Below are positions 18,384 through 29,972 of a stretch of DNA of 64,000 bases, in pieces. This DNA is from Paenibacillus sp. YYML68 (GTDB lineage: Bacteria; Bacillota; Bacilli; Paenibacillales; NBRC-103111), in contig NZ_BQYI01000001.1 in NCBI RefSeq assembly GCF_027923405.1, forward strand, positions 2,148,501 to 2,212,500, written 5' to 3'. Both the position numbers and the translations under genes were made by a program. The number at the start of each line of letters is the position of its first letter. The stretch's first letter is position 1. The notes under the pieces were generated by a model. It searched no databases. It saw only the letters and a list, made by a program, of their open reading frames with translations, and was not told where the DNA came from.

Positions 18384-19418
18384 TTATTCAAACGACTCCA
18401 GCACGAGTTTGCCGATCATGCGGCCCGATTCGAGCTTGCGATGGGCTAGCCGCATGTTGTCAGCGTGAATTGGCGTTAGACGCTCGGTCATCGTCGTCCG
18501 AAGCGTGCCGCTGTCGACCAGCTCAGCTACGCGGTTGAGCAGCCGGTGCTGCTCGATCATGTCCGACGTCTCATACATCGCGCGGGTAAACATGAACTCC
18601 CAGACGAACATAACGCTCTTGTTCTTGAGCAGTGACAGATTCAATGGCTCACTAGCATCTACGATGGAGCAAATACGTCCTTGAGGGGCGATCACGTCTA
18701 CCATACTGGTCCAATGTCCAGCGGTGTTGTTCAGGCAGAAGATGTAATCGACGTGGGTATAGCCCAGCGCTTGCAGCTGCGGAGCAAGCTCCTCGCGATG
18801 GCTGATGGCCGCGTGCGCGCCCAGCTGCTGCACCCACGCCACGGACTCTGGCCGCGAGGCGGTGCCGATGACGGTTAGTCCAGCCCAGCGTGCTAGCTGC
18901 ACGGCGATCGAGCCGACGCCTCCCGCTGCTCCGATGATAAGTACGGTGCGCCCTTCGTTCGCCCCTGCCTCTGGAGTGAGGCCGAGGCGGTCGAAGAACG
19001 CCTCCCACGCCGTAATAGCGGTGAGTGGTAGCGCAGCAGCCTCAGCAACGGTCAGCGAACGCGGCTTGCGGCCGACGATGCGCTCATCGACGAGCTGGTA
19101 CTCACTGTTGCTGCCTTGTCTCTGTATAGCGCCTGCATAATACACTTCGTCCCCGGGCTGGAACAGCTCGCAGTCGGGTCCGACCGCTTCGACGACACCG
19201 CACGCATCCCAGCCCAGTACGCGAGGCTGCTCCTCCTGCTTCGGCTTCGGGGAGCGGATCTTCGTATCGACGGGGTTGACAGAGACGGCGAGCACCTTCA
19301 CGAGCAGATCTTTGCCTTGGGGAGCAGGCTTCGGCAGCTCCAGATCGAGCAGGCTCTCAGGATCATCAATTGGCAAATAGCAGTGTAGACCTACAGCTTT
19401 CATCATTGTTTGTGTCAT
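18384..19418 (-). CDS. Zinc-type alcohol dehydrogenase-like (MDR) oxidoreductase
   Basis: About 345 residues of the quinone-reductase/ZADH branch of medium-chain dehydrogenases. The N-terminus is MMKAVGLHCYLPIDDP; VLAVSVNPVDTKIR and LGWDACGVVEAVGP follow; the dinucleotide loop is VLIIGAAGGVGSIAVQLARW (about residues 155-175). The zinc ligands of true alcohol dehydrogenases are absent. The start is uncertain between ATG 19418 and the ATG pair at 19403/19406; AAGGGAT lies rather far upstream. The substrate is unknown. Monocistronic. Confidence 0.87.
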   Translation of the reverse strand: MTQTMMKAVGLHCYLPIDDPESLLDLELPKPAPQGKDLLVKVLAVSVNPVDTKIRSPKPKQEEQPRVLGWDACGVVEAVGPDCELFQPGDEVYYAGAIQRQGSNSEYQLVDERIVGRKPRSLTVAEAAALPLTAITAWEAFFDRLGLTPEAGANEGRTVLIIGAAGGVGSIAVQLARWAGLTVIGTASRPESVAWVQQLGAHAAISHREELAPQLQALGYTHVDYIFCLNNTAGHWTSMVDVIAPQGRICSIVDASEPLNLSLLKNKSVMFVWEFMFTRAMYETSDMIEQHRLLNRVAELVDSGTLRTTMTERLTPIHADNMRLAHRKLESGRMIGKLVLESFE

Positions 19419-19532
19419 GTGTGTCAGCACATCCCTTATATGTAATGTTGAGGAGTTTCCATAAATGGAATTATTGTATAAAACAACAAGAATACAGTAT
19501 GATAGATACATTAGAAGGAAAGGGAGTGTACG

Positions 19533-20000
19533 ATGAAAAGAAATGGGTTTGCATGGATGCTGGTGTGCGTGTTTGCCTTAATGTGTGTCGGGCTAGTGAG
19601 TGCTAAAGGTGTAGAGCGATCCTTACAGTCGACAGTAACGCTGGAGTCTATAACGAGCAGGTCAGTCGATGAGCTGATGAGTAATCCCTCAGAGGTCGCT
19701 AAGTCGATAGTTGTTGATTACTATAACGAGATTATAAAGCAAGGTGACACCTATGGTGTGCCCTTGAATAGCTTTGAAATTCATTCAATAAACTCACAAA
19801 GTTTAGATGAAATAAAAGTTACGGTGACCCTCACCTTCAGTGAGTGGAAATGGCCGCCCATCGAAACATCGGTTATAAAAGTCGGTGATCGGTATCAAGT
19901 TCGCAAAGACATTTGCGCATACGATTATGCCACCAGCGGCAGAGTAAGCTGCAGTCAGGATGCCAGGATGGTTGACGGTAACGTATCTTTTTCATACTAA
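19533..20000 (+). CDS. Secreted hypothetical protein
   Basis: 155 residues beginning with a signal peptide (MKRNGFAWMLVCVFALMCVG, cleavage near VSA-KG). The mature part contains an alpha/beta domain with VDYYNEIIKQGDTYG and two cysteines near the end (DICAY and SCSQD) that could form a disulphide. GGAAAGGGAG precedes the ATG. AT content is higher than in neighbours, which may mean recent arrival. I do not recognise the family. Confidence 0.65.
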   Translation: MKRNGFAWMLVCVFALMCVGLVSAKGVERSLQSTVTLESITSRSVDELMSNPSEVAKSIVVDYYNEIIKQGDTYGVPLNSFEIHSINSQSLDEIKVTVTLTFSEWKWPPIETSVIKVGDRYQVRKDICAYDYATSGRVSCSQDARMVDGNVSFSY

Positions 20001-20010
20001 TTATCCCGCT

Positions 20011-20187
20011 TCACCGCTTCCATAACTTAACCACGAAAGCACTCACCTCGAAGATCAGAATCACAACGGACAGCACCGCGAGCGCATACGGTACGATGAG
20101 CGGGATCGCCCGCAGATCACTAATCTGGAGCAGCTTCAGGAACAGCGGATACAGCATAAGCAGTACAAGGAATGCGATAAGCTTCAT
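20011..20187 (-). CDS. Small two-helix membrane protein
   Basis: 58 residues, MKLIAFLVLLMLYPLFLKLL onward, with two hydrophobic helices and a basic end (VVKLWKR). GGAGG lies before ATG 20187. Function unknown. Confidence 0.6.
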   Translation of the reverse strand: MKLIAFLVLLMLYPLFLKLLQISDLRAIPLIVPYALAVLSVVILIFEVSAFVVKLWKR

Positions 20188-20263
20188 CGAGAGCCTCCAA
20201 TGTGCGTCTATCCCGTTCATAGGTGTGCAGCTCGGAATTAATTGAACGTCTGTCGAATAATGA

Positions 20264-20292
20264 TTGACGGGTAAGCTGTAGCATACTATTAT
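20264..20292 (+). promoter_or_regulatory. Promoter of the ABC importer operon
   Basis: TTGACG, a 17-bp spacer and TATTAT. Confidence 0.65.
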
Positions 20293-20310
20293 ATCATTAT
20301 TACATCTCTG

Positions 20311-20324
20311 TTATGGTACCATAA
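20311..20324 (+). promoter_or_regulatory. 14-bp perfect palindrome, possible operator
   Basis: TTATGGTACCATAA lies about 20 bases after the -10 hexamer and before the ribosome site of the ABC operon, where a repressor would act. It matches no Bacillus operator that I know (not TnrA/GlnR, CodY or Fur). Confidence 0.5.
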
Positions 20325-20346
20325 TAGGCAAGGGGGAGCATCAGAT

Positions 20347-21387
20347 TTGAAGAAAACTAACAAACTACTTACCTTACTCGTCGCCGTCCCGCTCGTACTC
20401 GCGGCATGCGGCACCAAGGCGCCTGAAGGCGGCAACAATACAGGAAGCGCTTCCGGCGACACGAAGGTCGTTAAGATCGGTATCTCACAAATCGTCGAGC
20501 ATCCATCGCTGAACGCGACCCGCGAAGGATTCCTCGCCGCGCTGAAGGACGGCGGCTTCGTCGAGAAGCAGAACCTGGAGGTTGATTACCAGAACGCCCA
20601 GGGAGATTCATCAACGAACATCACAATTGGTCAGAAGTTCGCGGCTGACAAGAAGGACCTCATCTTCGCCATCGCAACACCGTCGGCTCAAGTCGTCGTG
20701 CAGAATGTGAAGGATAAGCCGGTGCTGTTCGGTGCCGTGACCGATCCGGTCAGTGCGAAGCTCGTGTCGAAGCTCGAGCAGCCTGGCGGCAACGTGACTG
20801 GCGCAGCAGATACGCATCCGGATTCGATTCCGAAGCTGATGGACTTCATCGCTGCTGAATTTCCGAAGGTGAAGACGGTCGGGATCGTAGCGAACGAGGG
20901 CGAGGCGAATTCCGCCTTCATGGTGAAGACGGCAGAAGCTGCTCTTGCGAAGCACAACATTAAGGTTGTGAAGGCGGCCGTATCGAACAGCTCCGAGGTG
21001 AAGCAGGCGGCTGAGTCGCTAGTTGGACGTGCGGACGCGATCTACATTACATTGGATAATACGGTCGTAAGTGCGGTAGAGTCGATCATCAAGGTAGCGA
21101 ACGACAAGAAGCTGCCGTTCTTCTCGAGTGACCGCGATACGGTGGAGAAGGGCGCGATCGCAACGTTCGGCTTCAAGTACTACGATCACGGCTACCAGGC
21201 TGGCAAGATGGCTGTCGACATTCTGAAGGGCAAGAAGCCGGGCGAGATGAACGTCAGCTACCCGGATAAGCTTGACCTTGACCTCATTATGAATGCTGCA
21301 GCGGCACAGGCGCAGGGTGTGGAAATTACCGATTCGATGAAGAGCAAGATGAGCGATAAGAACAACCTGCTGAACGCGGCGAAGTAA
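20347..21387 (+). CDS. ABC transporter substrate-binding lipoprotein (TrpX-like)
   Basis: 346 residues starting at TTG 20347 (AGGGGGAG before it). The signal peptide ends in a lipobox, LVLAACG, so Cys 21 should be lipidated. The mature protein is of the ABC_sub_bind type (PF04392): KIGISQIVEHPSLNATREGF, NAQGDSSTNITIGQKFAADK, FGAVTDPVSAKLV and DAIYITLDNTVVSA. Family members bring in aromatic amino acids or other small organic ligands in Gram-positives (TrpXYZ). Permease and ATPase follow in the same direction. Confidence 0.87.
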   Translation: MKKTNKLLTLLVAVPLVLAACGTKAPEGGNNTGSASGDTKVVKIGISQIVEHPSLNATREGFLAALKDGGFVEKQNLEVDYQNAQGDSSTNITIGQKFAADKKDLIFAIATPSAQVVVQNVKDKPVLFGAVTDPVSAKLVSKLEQPGGNVTGAADTHPDSIPKLMDFIAAEFPKVKTVGIVANEGEANSAFMVKTAEAALAKHNIKVVKAAVSNSSEVKQAAESLVGRADAIYITLDNTVVSAVESIIKVANDKKLPFFSSDRDTVEKGAIATFGFKYYDHGYQAGKMAVDILKGKKPGEMNVSYPDKLDLDLIMNAAAAQAQGVEITDSMKSKMSDKNNLLNAAK

Positions 21388-21490
21388 GTAACGCGTTATG
21401 TCAGCAAATAAGAACAAGTTTACAATATGAATGAGTGGCCTTTCCTCCTCGTGAGGGAGGTCACTTTCATGCTTTCAGGCAGGAGGATGA

Positions 21491-22387
21491 ATGATGTTAG
21501 TTGCATTACAGGGCTCTATGGAGCTTGGTATGCTGTACGCCATTATGGCGCTAGGTGTCTACATTACGTTCCGCATTCTCGACTTCCCGGACTTGACGGT
21601 CGATGGAAGCTTCACGACGGGCGGGGCGATTGCGGCGGTTCTCATTACTAGCGGTACCTCACCGCTGCTCGCGACGATTGCAGCGTTCGGCGGAGGTCTG
21701 ATTGCTGGTGCCATTACCGGACTTCTTCATACGAAGGGTAAAATTAACGCGCTCCTCGCCGGTATTCTGATGATGATCGCCCTGTACTCGATCAATCTGC
21801 GTATTATGGGCAAGGCGAATATTCCTCTGCTCGGAATTGACACACTGCTGTCAGGTCTGAATGTTCTAATCATGATGCCCATCATGCTCATCCTGATCAA
21901 GCTTGCGCTCGATTGGTTCTTCCATACCGATCTTGGACTTGCGTTGCGCGCGACAGGCGACAACCCTCGAATGATTCGCAGCTTCGGTGTGAACACCGAT
22001 TCGACGATCATTACTGGTGTCAGCTTGTCGAATGGCCTCGTTGCCATGTCAGGTGCATTGATCGCACAATATCAGGGCTCTGCTGATAACACAATGGGCG
22101 TAGGCATGATCGTCATCGGTCTAGCCTCTGTCATTATCGGGGAGGCGCTGTTCGGTGCGCGTAACATGATTCGCGCGACGCTCGCTGTAGTGCTCGGGGC
22201 TGTGGTGTACCGCCTGATCGTCGCCATGGCGCTGCGCGTCGGTCTGGAAGCGACCGATATGAAGCTGATGACTGCACTCATCGTCATCGTCGCGCTCATG
22301 CTGCCGATGGTACGGAAGACATTGCGTCAGAGGGCTGTTATGCGGAAGCGCGCACTCGAGCTTGAAGGACAGGAGGGAGCTCGCTAA
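21491..22387 (+). CDS. ABC transporter permease (TrpY-like)
   Basis: 298 residues with about nine hydrophobic helices of the BPD_transp_2 type: LGMLYAIMALGVYITFRILD, then the DFPDLTVDGSFTTGGA signature of this importer group, and SVIIGEALFGARNM in the coupling region. GGAGGATG precedes the ATG. It ends one base into the ATPase start, so the two are translationally coupled. A hairpin between SBP and permease (about 21430-21470) may lower expression of the membrane parts. Confidence 0.9.
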   Translation: MMLVALQGSMELGMLYAIMALGVYITFRILDFPDLTVDGSFTTGGAIAAVLITSGTSPLLATIAAFGGGLIAGAITGLLHTKGKINALLAGILMMIALYSINLRIMGKANIPLLGIDTLLSGLNVLIMMPIMLILIKLALDWFFHTDLGLALRATGDNPRMIRSFGVNTDSTIITGVSLSNGLVAMSGALIAQYQGSADNTMGVGMIVIGLASVIIGEALFGARNMIRATLAVVLGAVVYRLIVAMALRVGLEATDMKLMTALIVIVALMLPMVRKTLRQRAVMRKRALELEGQEGAR

Positions 22388-23181
22388 TGCTGCGTATTGA
22401 GCAAGTTTCGAAGCTATTTAACCCCGGAACACCGGATGAGAAGATCGCCCTGTCGCGCATTAACCTGCAGCTGAAGGACGGCGACTTCGTCACCGTGATC
22501 GGCAGTAACGGAGCGGGCAAGTCGACGCTGATGAACATTATATCGGGCGTCATGACACCCGATACCGGCAAGGTGTGGATTGACGACCAGCGGGTCGATG
22601 GCTTGCCGGAATATCGTCGCAGCACGTGGATCGGCCGCGTCTTCCAGGACCCGATGGCCGGCACTGCACCGACGATGACAATTCAGGAAAATCTGTCGAT
22701 GGCCTATATGCGTAGTAAGCGTAGAGGTCTGTCAATTGGCCTGACAGGCGCGAAGCGTAAGTGGTTCCGCGAGCAGCTCAGCCGTCTCGGCATGCGCCTT
22801 GAGGATCGGATGAATGCGAAGGTCGGTCTCTTGTCAGGTGGCGAGCGTCAGGCGCTCAGTCTCTTGATGGCGACGTTCACCGAGCCCCGCATTCTGCTGC
22901 TCGATGAGCATACGGCCGCGCTTGACCCGTCGCGCGCGGAGCTCATCACGACGCTGACGGAGCAGATCGTGTCCGAGCTGAAGCTGACGACTCTGATGGT
23001 GACGCATAACATGGAGCAGGCGATTCGTCTCGGTAACCGTCTCATTATGATGGACAAGGGCGGCATCATTCTCGATGTGCCGGAGCACGAGAAGCAAGGG
23101 CTGACCGTGCCGCTGCTGCTGCAGCAATTCGAGCGGATTCGCGGCACGAAGCTTGCGGACGACCGTGTCGTGCTCGGCTAG
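22387..23181 (+). CDS. ABC transporter ATP-binding protein (TrpZ-like)
   Basis: 264 residues. Walker A is GSNGAGKST (about residues 39-47), the signature LSGGERQALSL (about 142-152), Walker B ILLLDEHTAALDP, and the switch histidine MVTHNMEQA. Cytoplasmic energy-coupling subunit of the importer encoded just upstream. The unusual DEHTAALDP (His instead of Pro) is typical of this subgroup. Confidence 0.93.
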   Translation: MLRIEQVSKLFNPGTPDEKIALSRINLQLKDGDFVTVIGSNGAGKSTLMNIISGVMTPDTGKVWIDDQRVDGLPEYRRSTWIGRVFQDPMAGTAPTMTIQENLSMAYMRSKRRGLSIGLTGAKRKWFREQLSRLGMRLEDRMNAKVGLLSGGERQALSLLMATFTEPRILLLDEHTAALDPSRAELITTLTEQIVSELKLTTLMVTHNMEQAIRLGNRLIMMDKGGIILDVPEHEKQGLTVPLLLQQFERIRGTKLADDRVVLG

Positions 23182-23202
23182 GTTGGCAGATCGATACAAT
23201 AG

Positions 23203-23272
23203 AAGGGACTGACACAAGCAGCTGTGTGCCGGATAAGACCGGGCATCGCTGCTTGGAGGCAGTCCTTTTTTT
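23203..23272 (+). terminator. Terminator of the ABC operon
   Basis: AAGGGACTG ... CAGTCCTTTTTTT with an inner stem CAAGCAG/CTGCTTG. The remainder of the 335-base gap to yidD shows no gene. Confidence 0.85.
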
Positions 23273-23516
23273 CTCCACGACTAGAACTGATGTCTCAACT
23301 CCTTCATCGATCGTGGCTAAGCTTATTCATAGGTAGATGGCCTCCTGCTGCGGGTCCGATTCCGTATCGGTCCTTCGTCGTATTGTAGCTTGTACTGGAA
23401 AGCGGCCTGTCGCTGCTGTACACGTATACGCCGTTCATTTGACTTGTACCCGTATCGTGCTTCAATATGGAGTGGAGGAGTCGGTGTTATTATAGTAGAA
23501 AAGGAAGTGAGTTCCG

Positions 23517-23729
23517 TTGGTTAAGCGTGTTCTGCGAGGAGGCGTCGTCTTCTATCGCACGTGGATCTCGCCGCTGAAGCCGCCGACGTGCCGCTTCTAT
23601 CCGACGTGCTCCGAATATGCGCTGGAGGCGCTGGACAAGCACGGCGCGCTCAAGGGGAGCTGGCTGACGATCAAGCGGATCGGCAAGTGTCATCCGTTCC
23701 ATCCTGGAGGCGTCGACCACGTTCCTTGA
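23517..23729 (+). CDS. yidD: Membrane protein insertion efficiency factor YidD
   Basis: 70 residues with the diagnostic [20 protein letters not shown], the following [15 protein letters not shown] and the end [12 protein letters not shown]. YidD helps YidC insert proteins into the membrane. TTG start at 23517 with AAGGAAGTGAG before it; the first ATG is too late. Confidence 0.95.
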   Translation: MVKRVLRGGVVFYRTWISPLKPPTCRFYPTCSEYALEALDKHGALKGSWLTIKRIGKCHPFHPGGVDHVP

Positions 23730-23774
23730 CAGACCCCCCTCTGATTCGATATATTTGGCTTAATATCCCATGAA

Positions 23775-26191
<2,417 letters not shown>

Positions 26192-26237
26192 CATGTGAAG
26201 TAGCTTGGAGCATAGACCTATACGGATGTTCATACAG

Positions 26238-26281
26238 CAAGCCCGCATGATGAAGGTTCATCATGTGGGCTTGGTCTTGTT
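26238..26281 (+). terminator. Terminator of metG
   Basis: CAAGCCCGCATGATGAA pairs with TTCATCATGTGGGCTTG, followed by TCTTGTT. Confidence 0.75.
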
Positions 26282-26381
26282 ACATGTCTTTCTTGTTAGA
26301 TGTGTTGTAGCATCCTCAGTTGTTAGCCTTAGGATCGGCGGTCGGCCGAAGCGTACTTAATCGAAATTCCTACATTTAACG

Positions 26382-26410
26382 TTGACAAGGTACATACCCG
26401 GTCGTATAAT
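26382..26410 (+). promoter_or_regulatory. Promoter of znuACB
   Basis: TTGACA, a 17-bp spacer and TATAAT: a perfect sigma-A promoter. Confidence 0.9.
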
Positions 26411-26417
26411 CTCTCTA

Positions 26418-26442
26418 GTTAATGAAAATGATTACGATTTAC
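26418..26442 (+). promoter_or_regulatory. Zur box of the zinc uptake operon
   Basis: AATGAAAATGATTACGATTTA. The right half ATGATTACGATTT matches the Bacillus Zur consensus (AAATCGTAATNATTACGATTT); the left half is less conserved. It overlaps the transcription start. Confidence 0.75.
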
Positions 26443-26462
26443 ATAACGGAGGGAATTCATAC

Positions 26463-27491
26463 ATGCTTCGAACTGGATTGAAAAAAACGTTACTTGCCTG
26501 CTCGCTTGTGGCACTGCTTCTATCGTCCATGACGGCCTGCGGCAAAGAGCAGCCGCAGCTGGCGAGCGATAAGATTAATATTGTAGCGAGCTTCTACCCA
26601 CTGTACGATTTCGCCCAAGCAGTAGGCGGCAGCCGGGTTCACGTTATCAACATGGTTCCAGCAGGGGTGGAGCCTCACGACTGGTCGCCGAAGAGCCGTG
26701 ATATTCAGACGCTGACGAAGGCGGACCTGTTCCTGTACCTTGGCGCAGGCTTCGAGGGCTGGGTAGGCGATACGCTCGGTAGCTTGAAGAGCGATGTGAA
26801 GGTGAAGCCTGTAGAAGCAAGCCACGGCATAGAGCTGATCCCAGGAACCGAAGATGAGCACGGCCATGAGGACGAGTCTAAGGACGCGCACGGACATAAG
26901 GATGAGCACAAGGACTCCCATGGACACAAGGATGAGCATAAGAGTAAGGAAGACGAGCACGACCACGGCTCGATGGACCCGCACGTTTGGCTGTCACCAC
27001 TGAAGGCGAAGCAGATGGCACTGAACATCAAGGACGCACTGGTCGAAGTCGATGGTGCCGGCAAGGCCGAGTATGAGGCGAACTACAAGCAGCTGGAGGG
27101 TAAGCTGGACGCCCTTCATGAGAAGTATAAGACGGAGCTGGCGAAGACGAAGAAGAAGGAAATCGTCGTCACGCATCAGTCGTTCGGATATTTAGCCCAT
27201 GAATATGGACTGACACAGATGGCGATTATGGGGCTGGCGCCAGATGCCGAGCCGACCTCTCGTGAGATGAAGAACATTTTGGCCTTCATTCGGGAGCACG
27301 AGGTGAAGTACATTTTCTTCGAGGAGCTGATCTCGGATAAGCTGGCTAAGACGCTCGCTGGAGACGCCGGTGTAGAGACACTGGTGCTTAGTCCGCTCGA
27401 GGGCATTACGGAGGAGCAGCTTCGAAATGGTGACAATTATATTACGATTATGGAATCTAATTTGAATAATTTATTAAAAGCATTACAATAG
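26463..27491 (+). CDS. znuA: Zinc ABC transporter substrate-binding lipoprotein ZnuA/AdcA
   Basis: 342 residues, ATG 26463 with GGAGGG before it. Lipobox LLSSMTACG. The mature protein is a cluster A-I metal-binding protein: VASFYPLYDFAQAVGG, VPAGVEPHDWSP with a ligand His, DPHVWLSP, THQSFGYLAHEYG and FFEELIS. A His/Asp/Glu-rich loop of about 45 residues (DEHGHEDESKDAHGHKDEHK onward) between ligands is typical of zinc rather than manganese proteins. First gene of znuACB under Zur. Confidence 0.95.
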   Translation: MLRTGLKKTLLACSLVALLLSSMTACGKEQPQLASDKINIVASFYPLYDFAQAVGGSRVHVINMVPAGVEPHDWSPKSRDIQTLTKADLFLYLGAGFEGWVGDTLGSLKSDVKVKPVEASHGIELIPGTEDEHGHEDESKDAHGHKDEHKDSHGHKDEHKSKEDEHDHGSMDPHVWLSPLKAKQMALNIKDALVEVDGAGKAEYEANYKQLEGKLDALHEKYKTELAKTKKKEIVVTHQSFGYLAHEYGLTQMAIMGLAPDAEPTSREMKNILAFIREHEVKYIFFEELISDKLAKTLAGDAGVETLVLSPLEGITEEQLRNGDNYITIMESNLNNLLKALQ

Positions 27492-27505
27492 AATAGACAA
27501 CCACG

Positions 27506-27577
27506 GTCTCTGTTCTGAAATAGCAGGTTCCCCCTGAAGTTGCCGCGTCAGTGGCAGGGGGGCTGCTCAACAGAGAC
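27506..27577 (+). promoter_or_regulatory. Long intergenic hairpin between znuA and znuC
   Basis: GTCTCTGTT pairs with AACAGAGAC around an inner CCCCCTG/CAGGGGG stem. No T run follows, so it is more likely an mRNA processing or stability element, letting the lipoprotein be made in excess. Confidence 0.55.
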
Positions 27578-27603
27578 TTGATTCAATTAAGGAGCTGCAG
27601 AAT

Positions 27604-28386
27604 ATGAACTCGCCTGCTCAATCCGGATGTCATCAAGAGATCATAGCGATCGATGACATCTTTTTTTCTTATGAACATAAAACGGTGATCGACGGACTCA
27701 GCTTCTCGGCGCTAGAGCGGGACTTCATTGGTCTAGTCGGCTCGAACGGGGCAGGGAAGACGACGCTGCTCAAGATGATCGTCGGACTGTTGAAGCCTAC
27801 GCGCGGCGAGATCCGTCTGTTCGGTCAGCCGGTTAGCACGTTCCGCGACTGGGAACGGATCGGCTACGTGCCGCAGAAGAACGCGCTTAACCCGCTGTTC
27901 CCCGCTACGGTGCGAGAGGTCGTGCTGTCTGGAATGTATAGCAAGAAGACGCTATTCCGTCGCCTGTCAGCCGCGCAGCGCTCAAAGTGTGATGACGCGC
28001 TCTATGCGATGCGCATTGAGGATCTTGCGGACCGACGGATTGGCCAGCTGTCTGGCGGCCAGCAGCAGCGCGTCTTCCTCGCGAGGGCGCTCGTTAACAA
28101 TCCGGAGCTGCTCATTCTCGATGAGCCGACGGTCGGTATTGATGCAGAGACGCAGGCCGGCTTCTTCCGCATGATTCGTCATATGCATGAGCATCATCAT
28201 ATGACGTTCATGATGGTGTCGCACGATATGGATATGGTGAAGTCGTACCTGGGACCTGAGCCGGAGCGCGCACAGGGCGGTCTGACCTTCTATGTCAAGC
28301 ATACGCATTCCCCGGAAAATTGCCGGGAGACCGATCTGAAGCATTCGATGCAGCAGCTTCGCGAGAGCGTCGAGGTTACGGTATAA
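27604..28386 (+). CDS. znuC: Zinc ABC transporter ATP-binding protein ZnuC
   Basis: 260 residues. Walker A GSNGAGKTT, Q-loop YVPQKNALNPLFPATV, signature LSGGQQQRVFLARAL, Walker B LLILDEPTVGID, switch MVSHDMDMV. The C-terminus is His-rich (HTHSPENC). Operon with znuA and znuB; GGAGCTGC upstream of the ATG. Confidence 0.95.
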   Translation: MNSPAQSGCHQEIIAIDDIFFSYEHKTVIDGLSFSALERDFIGLVGSNGAGKTTLLKMIVGLLKPTRGEIRLFGQPVSTFRDWERIGYVPQKNALNPLFPATVREVVLSGMYSKKTLFRRLSAAQRSKCDDALYAMRIEDLADRRIGQLSGGQQQRVFLARALVNNPELLILDEPTVGIDAETQAGFFRMIRHMHEHHHMTFMMVSHDMDMVKSYLGPEPERAQGGLTFYVKHTHSPENCRETDLKHSMQQLRESVEVTV

Positions 28387-28404
28387 GAGTAAGGGGAGAG
28401 CAAC

Positions 28405-29208
28405 TTGGATATTTTTGCAGAACATTTTTTTCAAAGGGCGCTGCTCGGCGGTCTGTTAATCGGCTTGACGGCACCGCTGATGGGCGTATTCCTCGTGCTG
28501 CGTCGTCTGTCCATGATCGGGGATACGCTTGCGCATGTCTCGATCGCGGGTGTAGCGCTCGGCTTCCTCATCAACGTGTACCCGATTGGTGTGGGCCTCT
28601 TGTTCGCGCTGGCTGCATCGTTCGCGATTGAGCGGCTGCGTAAGGCGTACAAGACGTATGCGGAGCTGTCAATAGCGATCATTATGTCTGGCGGCGTGGC
28701 GCTGGCGACGATGCTCTTTACACTCGGCAGAGGCTTCAATATTAATGTAATGAGCTACTTCTTCGGTAGCATCTATACGCTGGATCGTATGGACTTGTGG
28801 GTCGTTGGCGGCGTGACAGTCATCGTGGCGGCGTTCGTAGTGCTCAACTATAAGGAGATGTTCCTGCTGTTCTTCGATGAGGACGCTGCGGGCGTGAGCG
28901 GACTACCGCTTCGCTTCTATAATATTATGATCACGATGCTGACGGCGCTCGTCATCAGCGTTTCGATTAAGATCGTTGGTGCGCTCCTCGTCTCGTCACT
29001 GCTGACGATACCGGTGGCATGCAGTCTTCTCGTTGCCCGAAGCTTCAAGAGCTCGATCTTCTGGTCGATCTTGTTTGCAGAGGCGGCTGTCATCATCGGA
29101 TTGACTAGCGCAGGCATATGGGACTTGGCTCCGGGTGCGACGGTCGTGCTCGTGCTCATTGCACTGCTGATCGGGATCTTGTTTGTTAAGCGCGGGCTGA
29201 GAGCGTAA
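28405..29208 (+). CDS. znuB: Zinc ABC transporter permease ZnuB
   Basis: 267 residues with about eight helices of the ABC-3 family: FFQRALLGGLLIGLTAPLMG, LVLRRLSMIGDTLAHVSIAG, and VSIKIVGALLVSSLLTIPVA. TTG start at 28405 after AAGGGGAG. 18 bases after znuC. Confidence 0.95.
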   Translation: MDIFAEHFFQRALLGGLLIGLTAPLMGVFLVLRRLSMIGDTLAHVSIAGVALGFLINVYPIGVGLLFALAASFAIERLRKAYKTYAELSIAIIMSGGVALATMLFTLGRGFNINVMSYFFGSIYTLDRMDLWVVGGVTVIVAAFVVLNYKEMFLLFFDEDAAGVSGLPLRFYNIMITMLTALVISVSIKIVGALLVSSLLTIPVACSLLVARSFKSSIFWSILFAEAAVIIGLTSAGIWDLAPGATVVLVLIALLIGILFVKRGLRA

Positions 29209-29226
29209 GCTGTCTTCGAAGGAGGA

Positions 29227-29940
29227 ATGGATGTGGAATTGAATGTGTGGATTGCATTGTGGGCCGGTCTCATCTCGTTCATCTCGCCGTGTGTGCTGCC
29301 GCTGTATCCGTCGTTCTTGTCATACATTACAGGCGTATCGGTCGGTCAGCTGAAGGAGAGTCAGAGCTCGCGAGACGTTCGCTTCAAGCTGGTGACGCAC
29401 ACCTTATGCTTCATCGCCGGCTTCTCGATTATATTCTACAGCCTGGGACTTGGCGCCAATTTGCTGGCGACGACGTTCATCGATAACCGTGATCTGCTGC
29501 GTCAGCTGTCTGCGTTGTTCATGTTCGTCATGGGTCTGTTCTTACTCGGCATCTTCCGGCCGGAGTGGCTCATGCGTGAGCGCAAGCTGCAGCTGAAGAC
29601 GCGTCCTGCCGGCTACCTCGGCTCGTTGCTCATCGGGATCGGCTTCGCGGCGGGTTGGTCGCCGTGTATCGGTCCGATCTTGTCGTCGATGCTCGTGCTA
29701 GCCGCTACAGAGCCAGGCTCTTGGCTGCCGCTCATTACGGCATACTCGATCGGCTTCGCGTTGCCATTCTTCGTGCTCGCCTTCTTCATCGGCTCGACGA
29801 AGTGGATCGTGCGCTATTCTTCCATCATTACGAAGATAGGCGGTGGCGTGATGCTGCTGATCGCCGTGCTGCTGTACACGGACCAGATGACGCGCATCAC
29901 GATCTGGCTACAGAGCATCACGCCTGCCTGGATTGGATGA
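29227..29940 (+). CDS. ccdA: Cytochrome c biogenesis protein CcdA
   Basis: 237 residues, six hydrophobic helices. The redox cysteines lie in FISPCVLPLYPSF (helix 1) and GWSPCIGPILSS (helix 4). CcdA passes reducing power from cytoplasmic thioredoxin across the membrane for cytochrome c maturation and spore assembly. GGAGGA precedes ATG 29227, 18 bases after znuB, so it rides on the zinc operon. Confidence 0.95.
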   Translation: MDVELNVWIALWAGLISFISPCVLPLYPSFLSYITGVSVGQLKESQSSRDVRFKLVTHTLCFIAGFSIIFYSLGLGANLLATTFIDNRDLLRQLSALFMFVMGLFLLGIFRPEWLMRERKLQLKTRPAGYLGSLLIGIGFAAGWSPCIGPILSSMLVLAATEPGSWLPLITAYSIGFALPFFVLAFFIGSTKWIVRYSSIITKIGGGVMLLIAVLLYTDQMTRITIWLQSITPAWIG

Positions 29941-29972
29941 CGAGTTATCATTGCGATTACGTGACGTTTACG

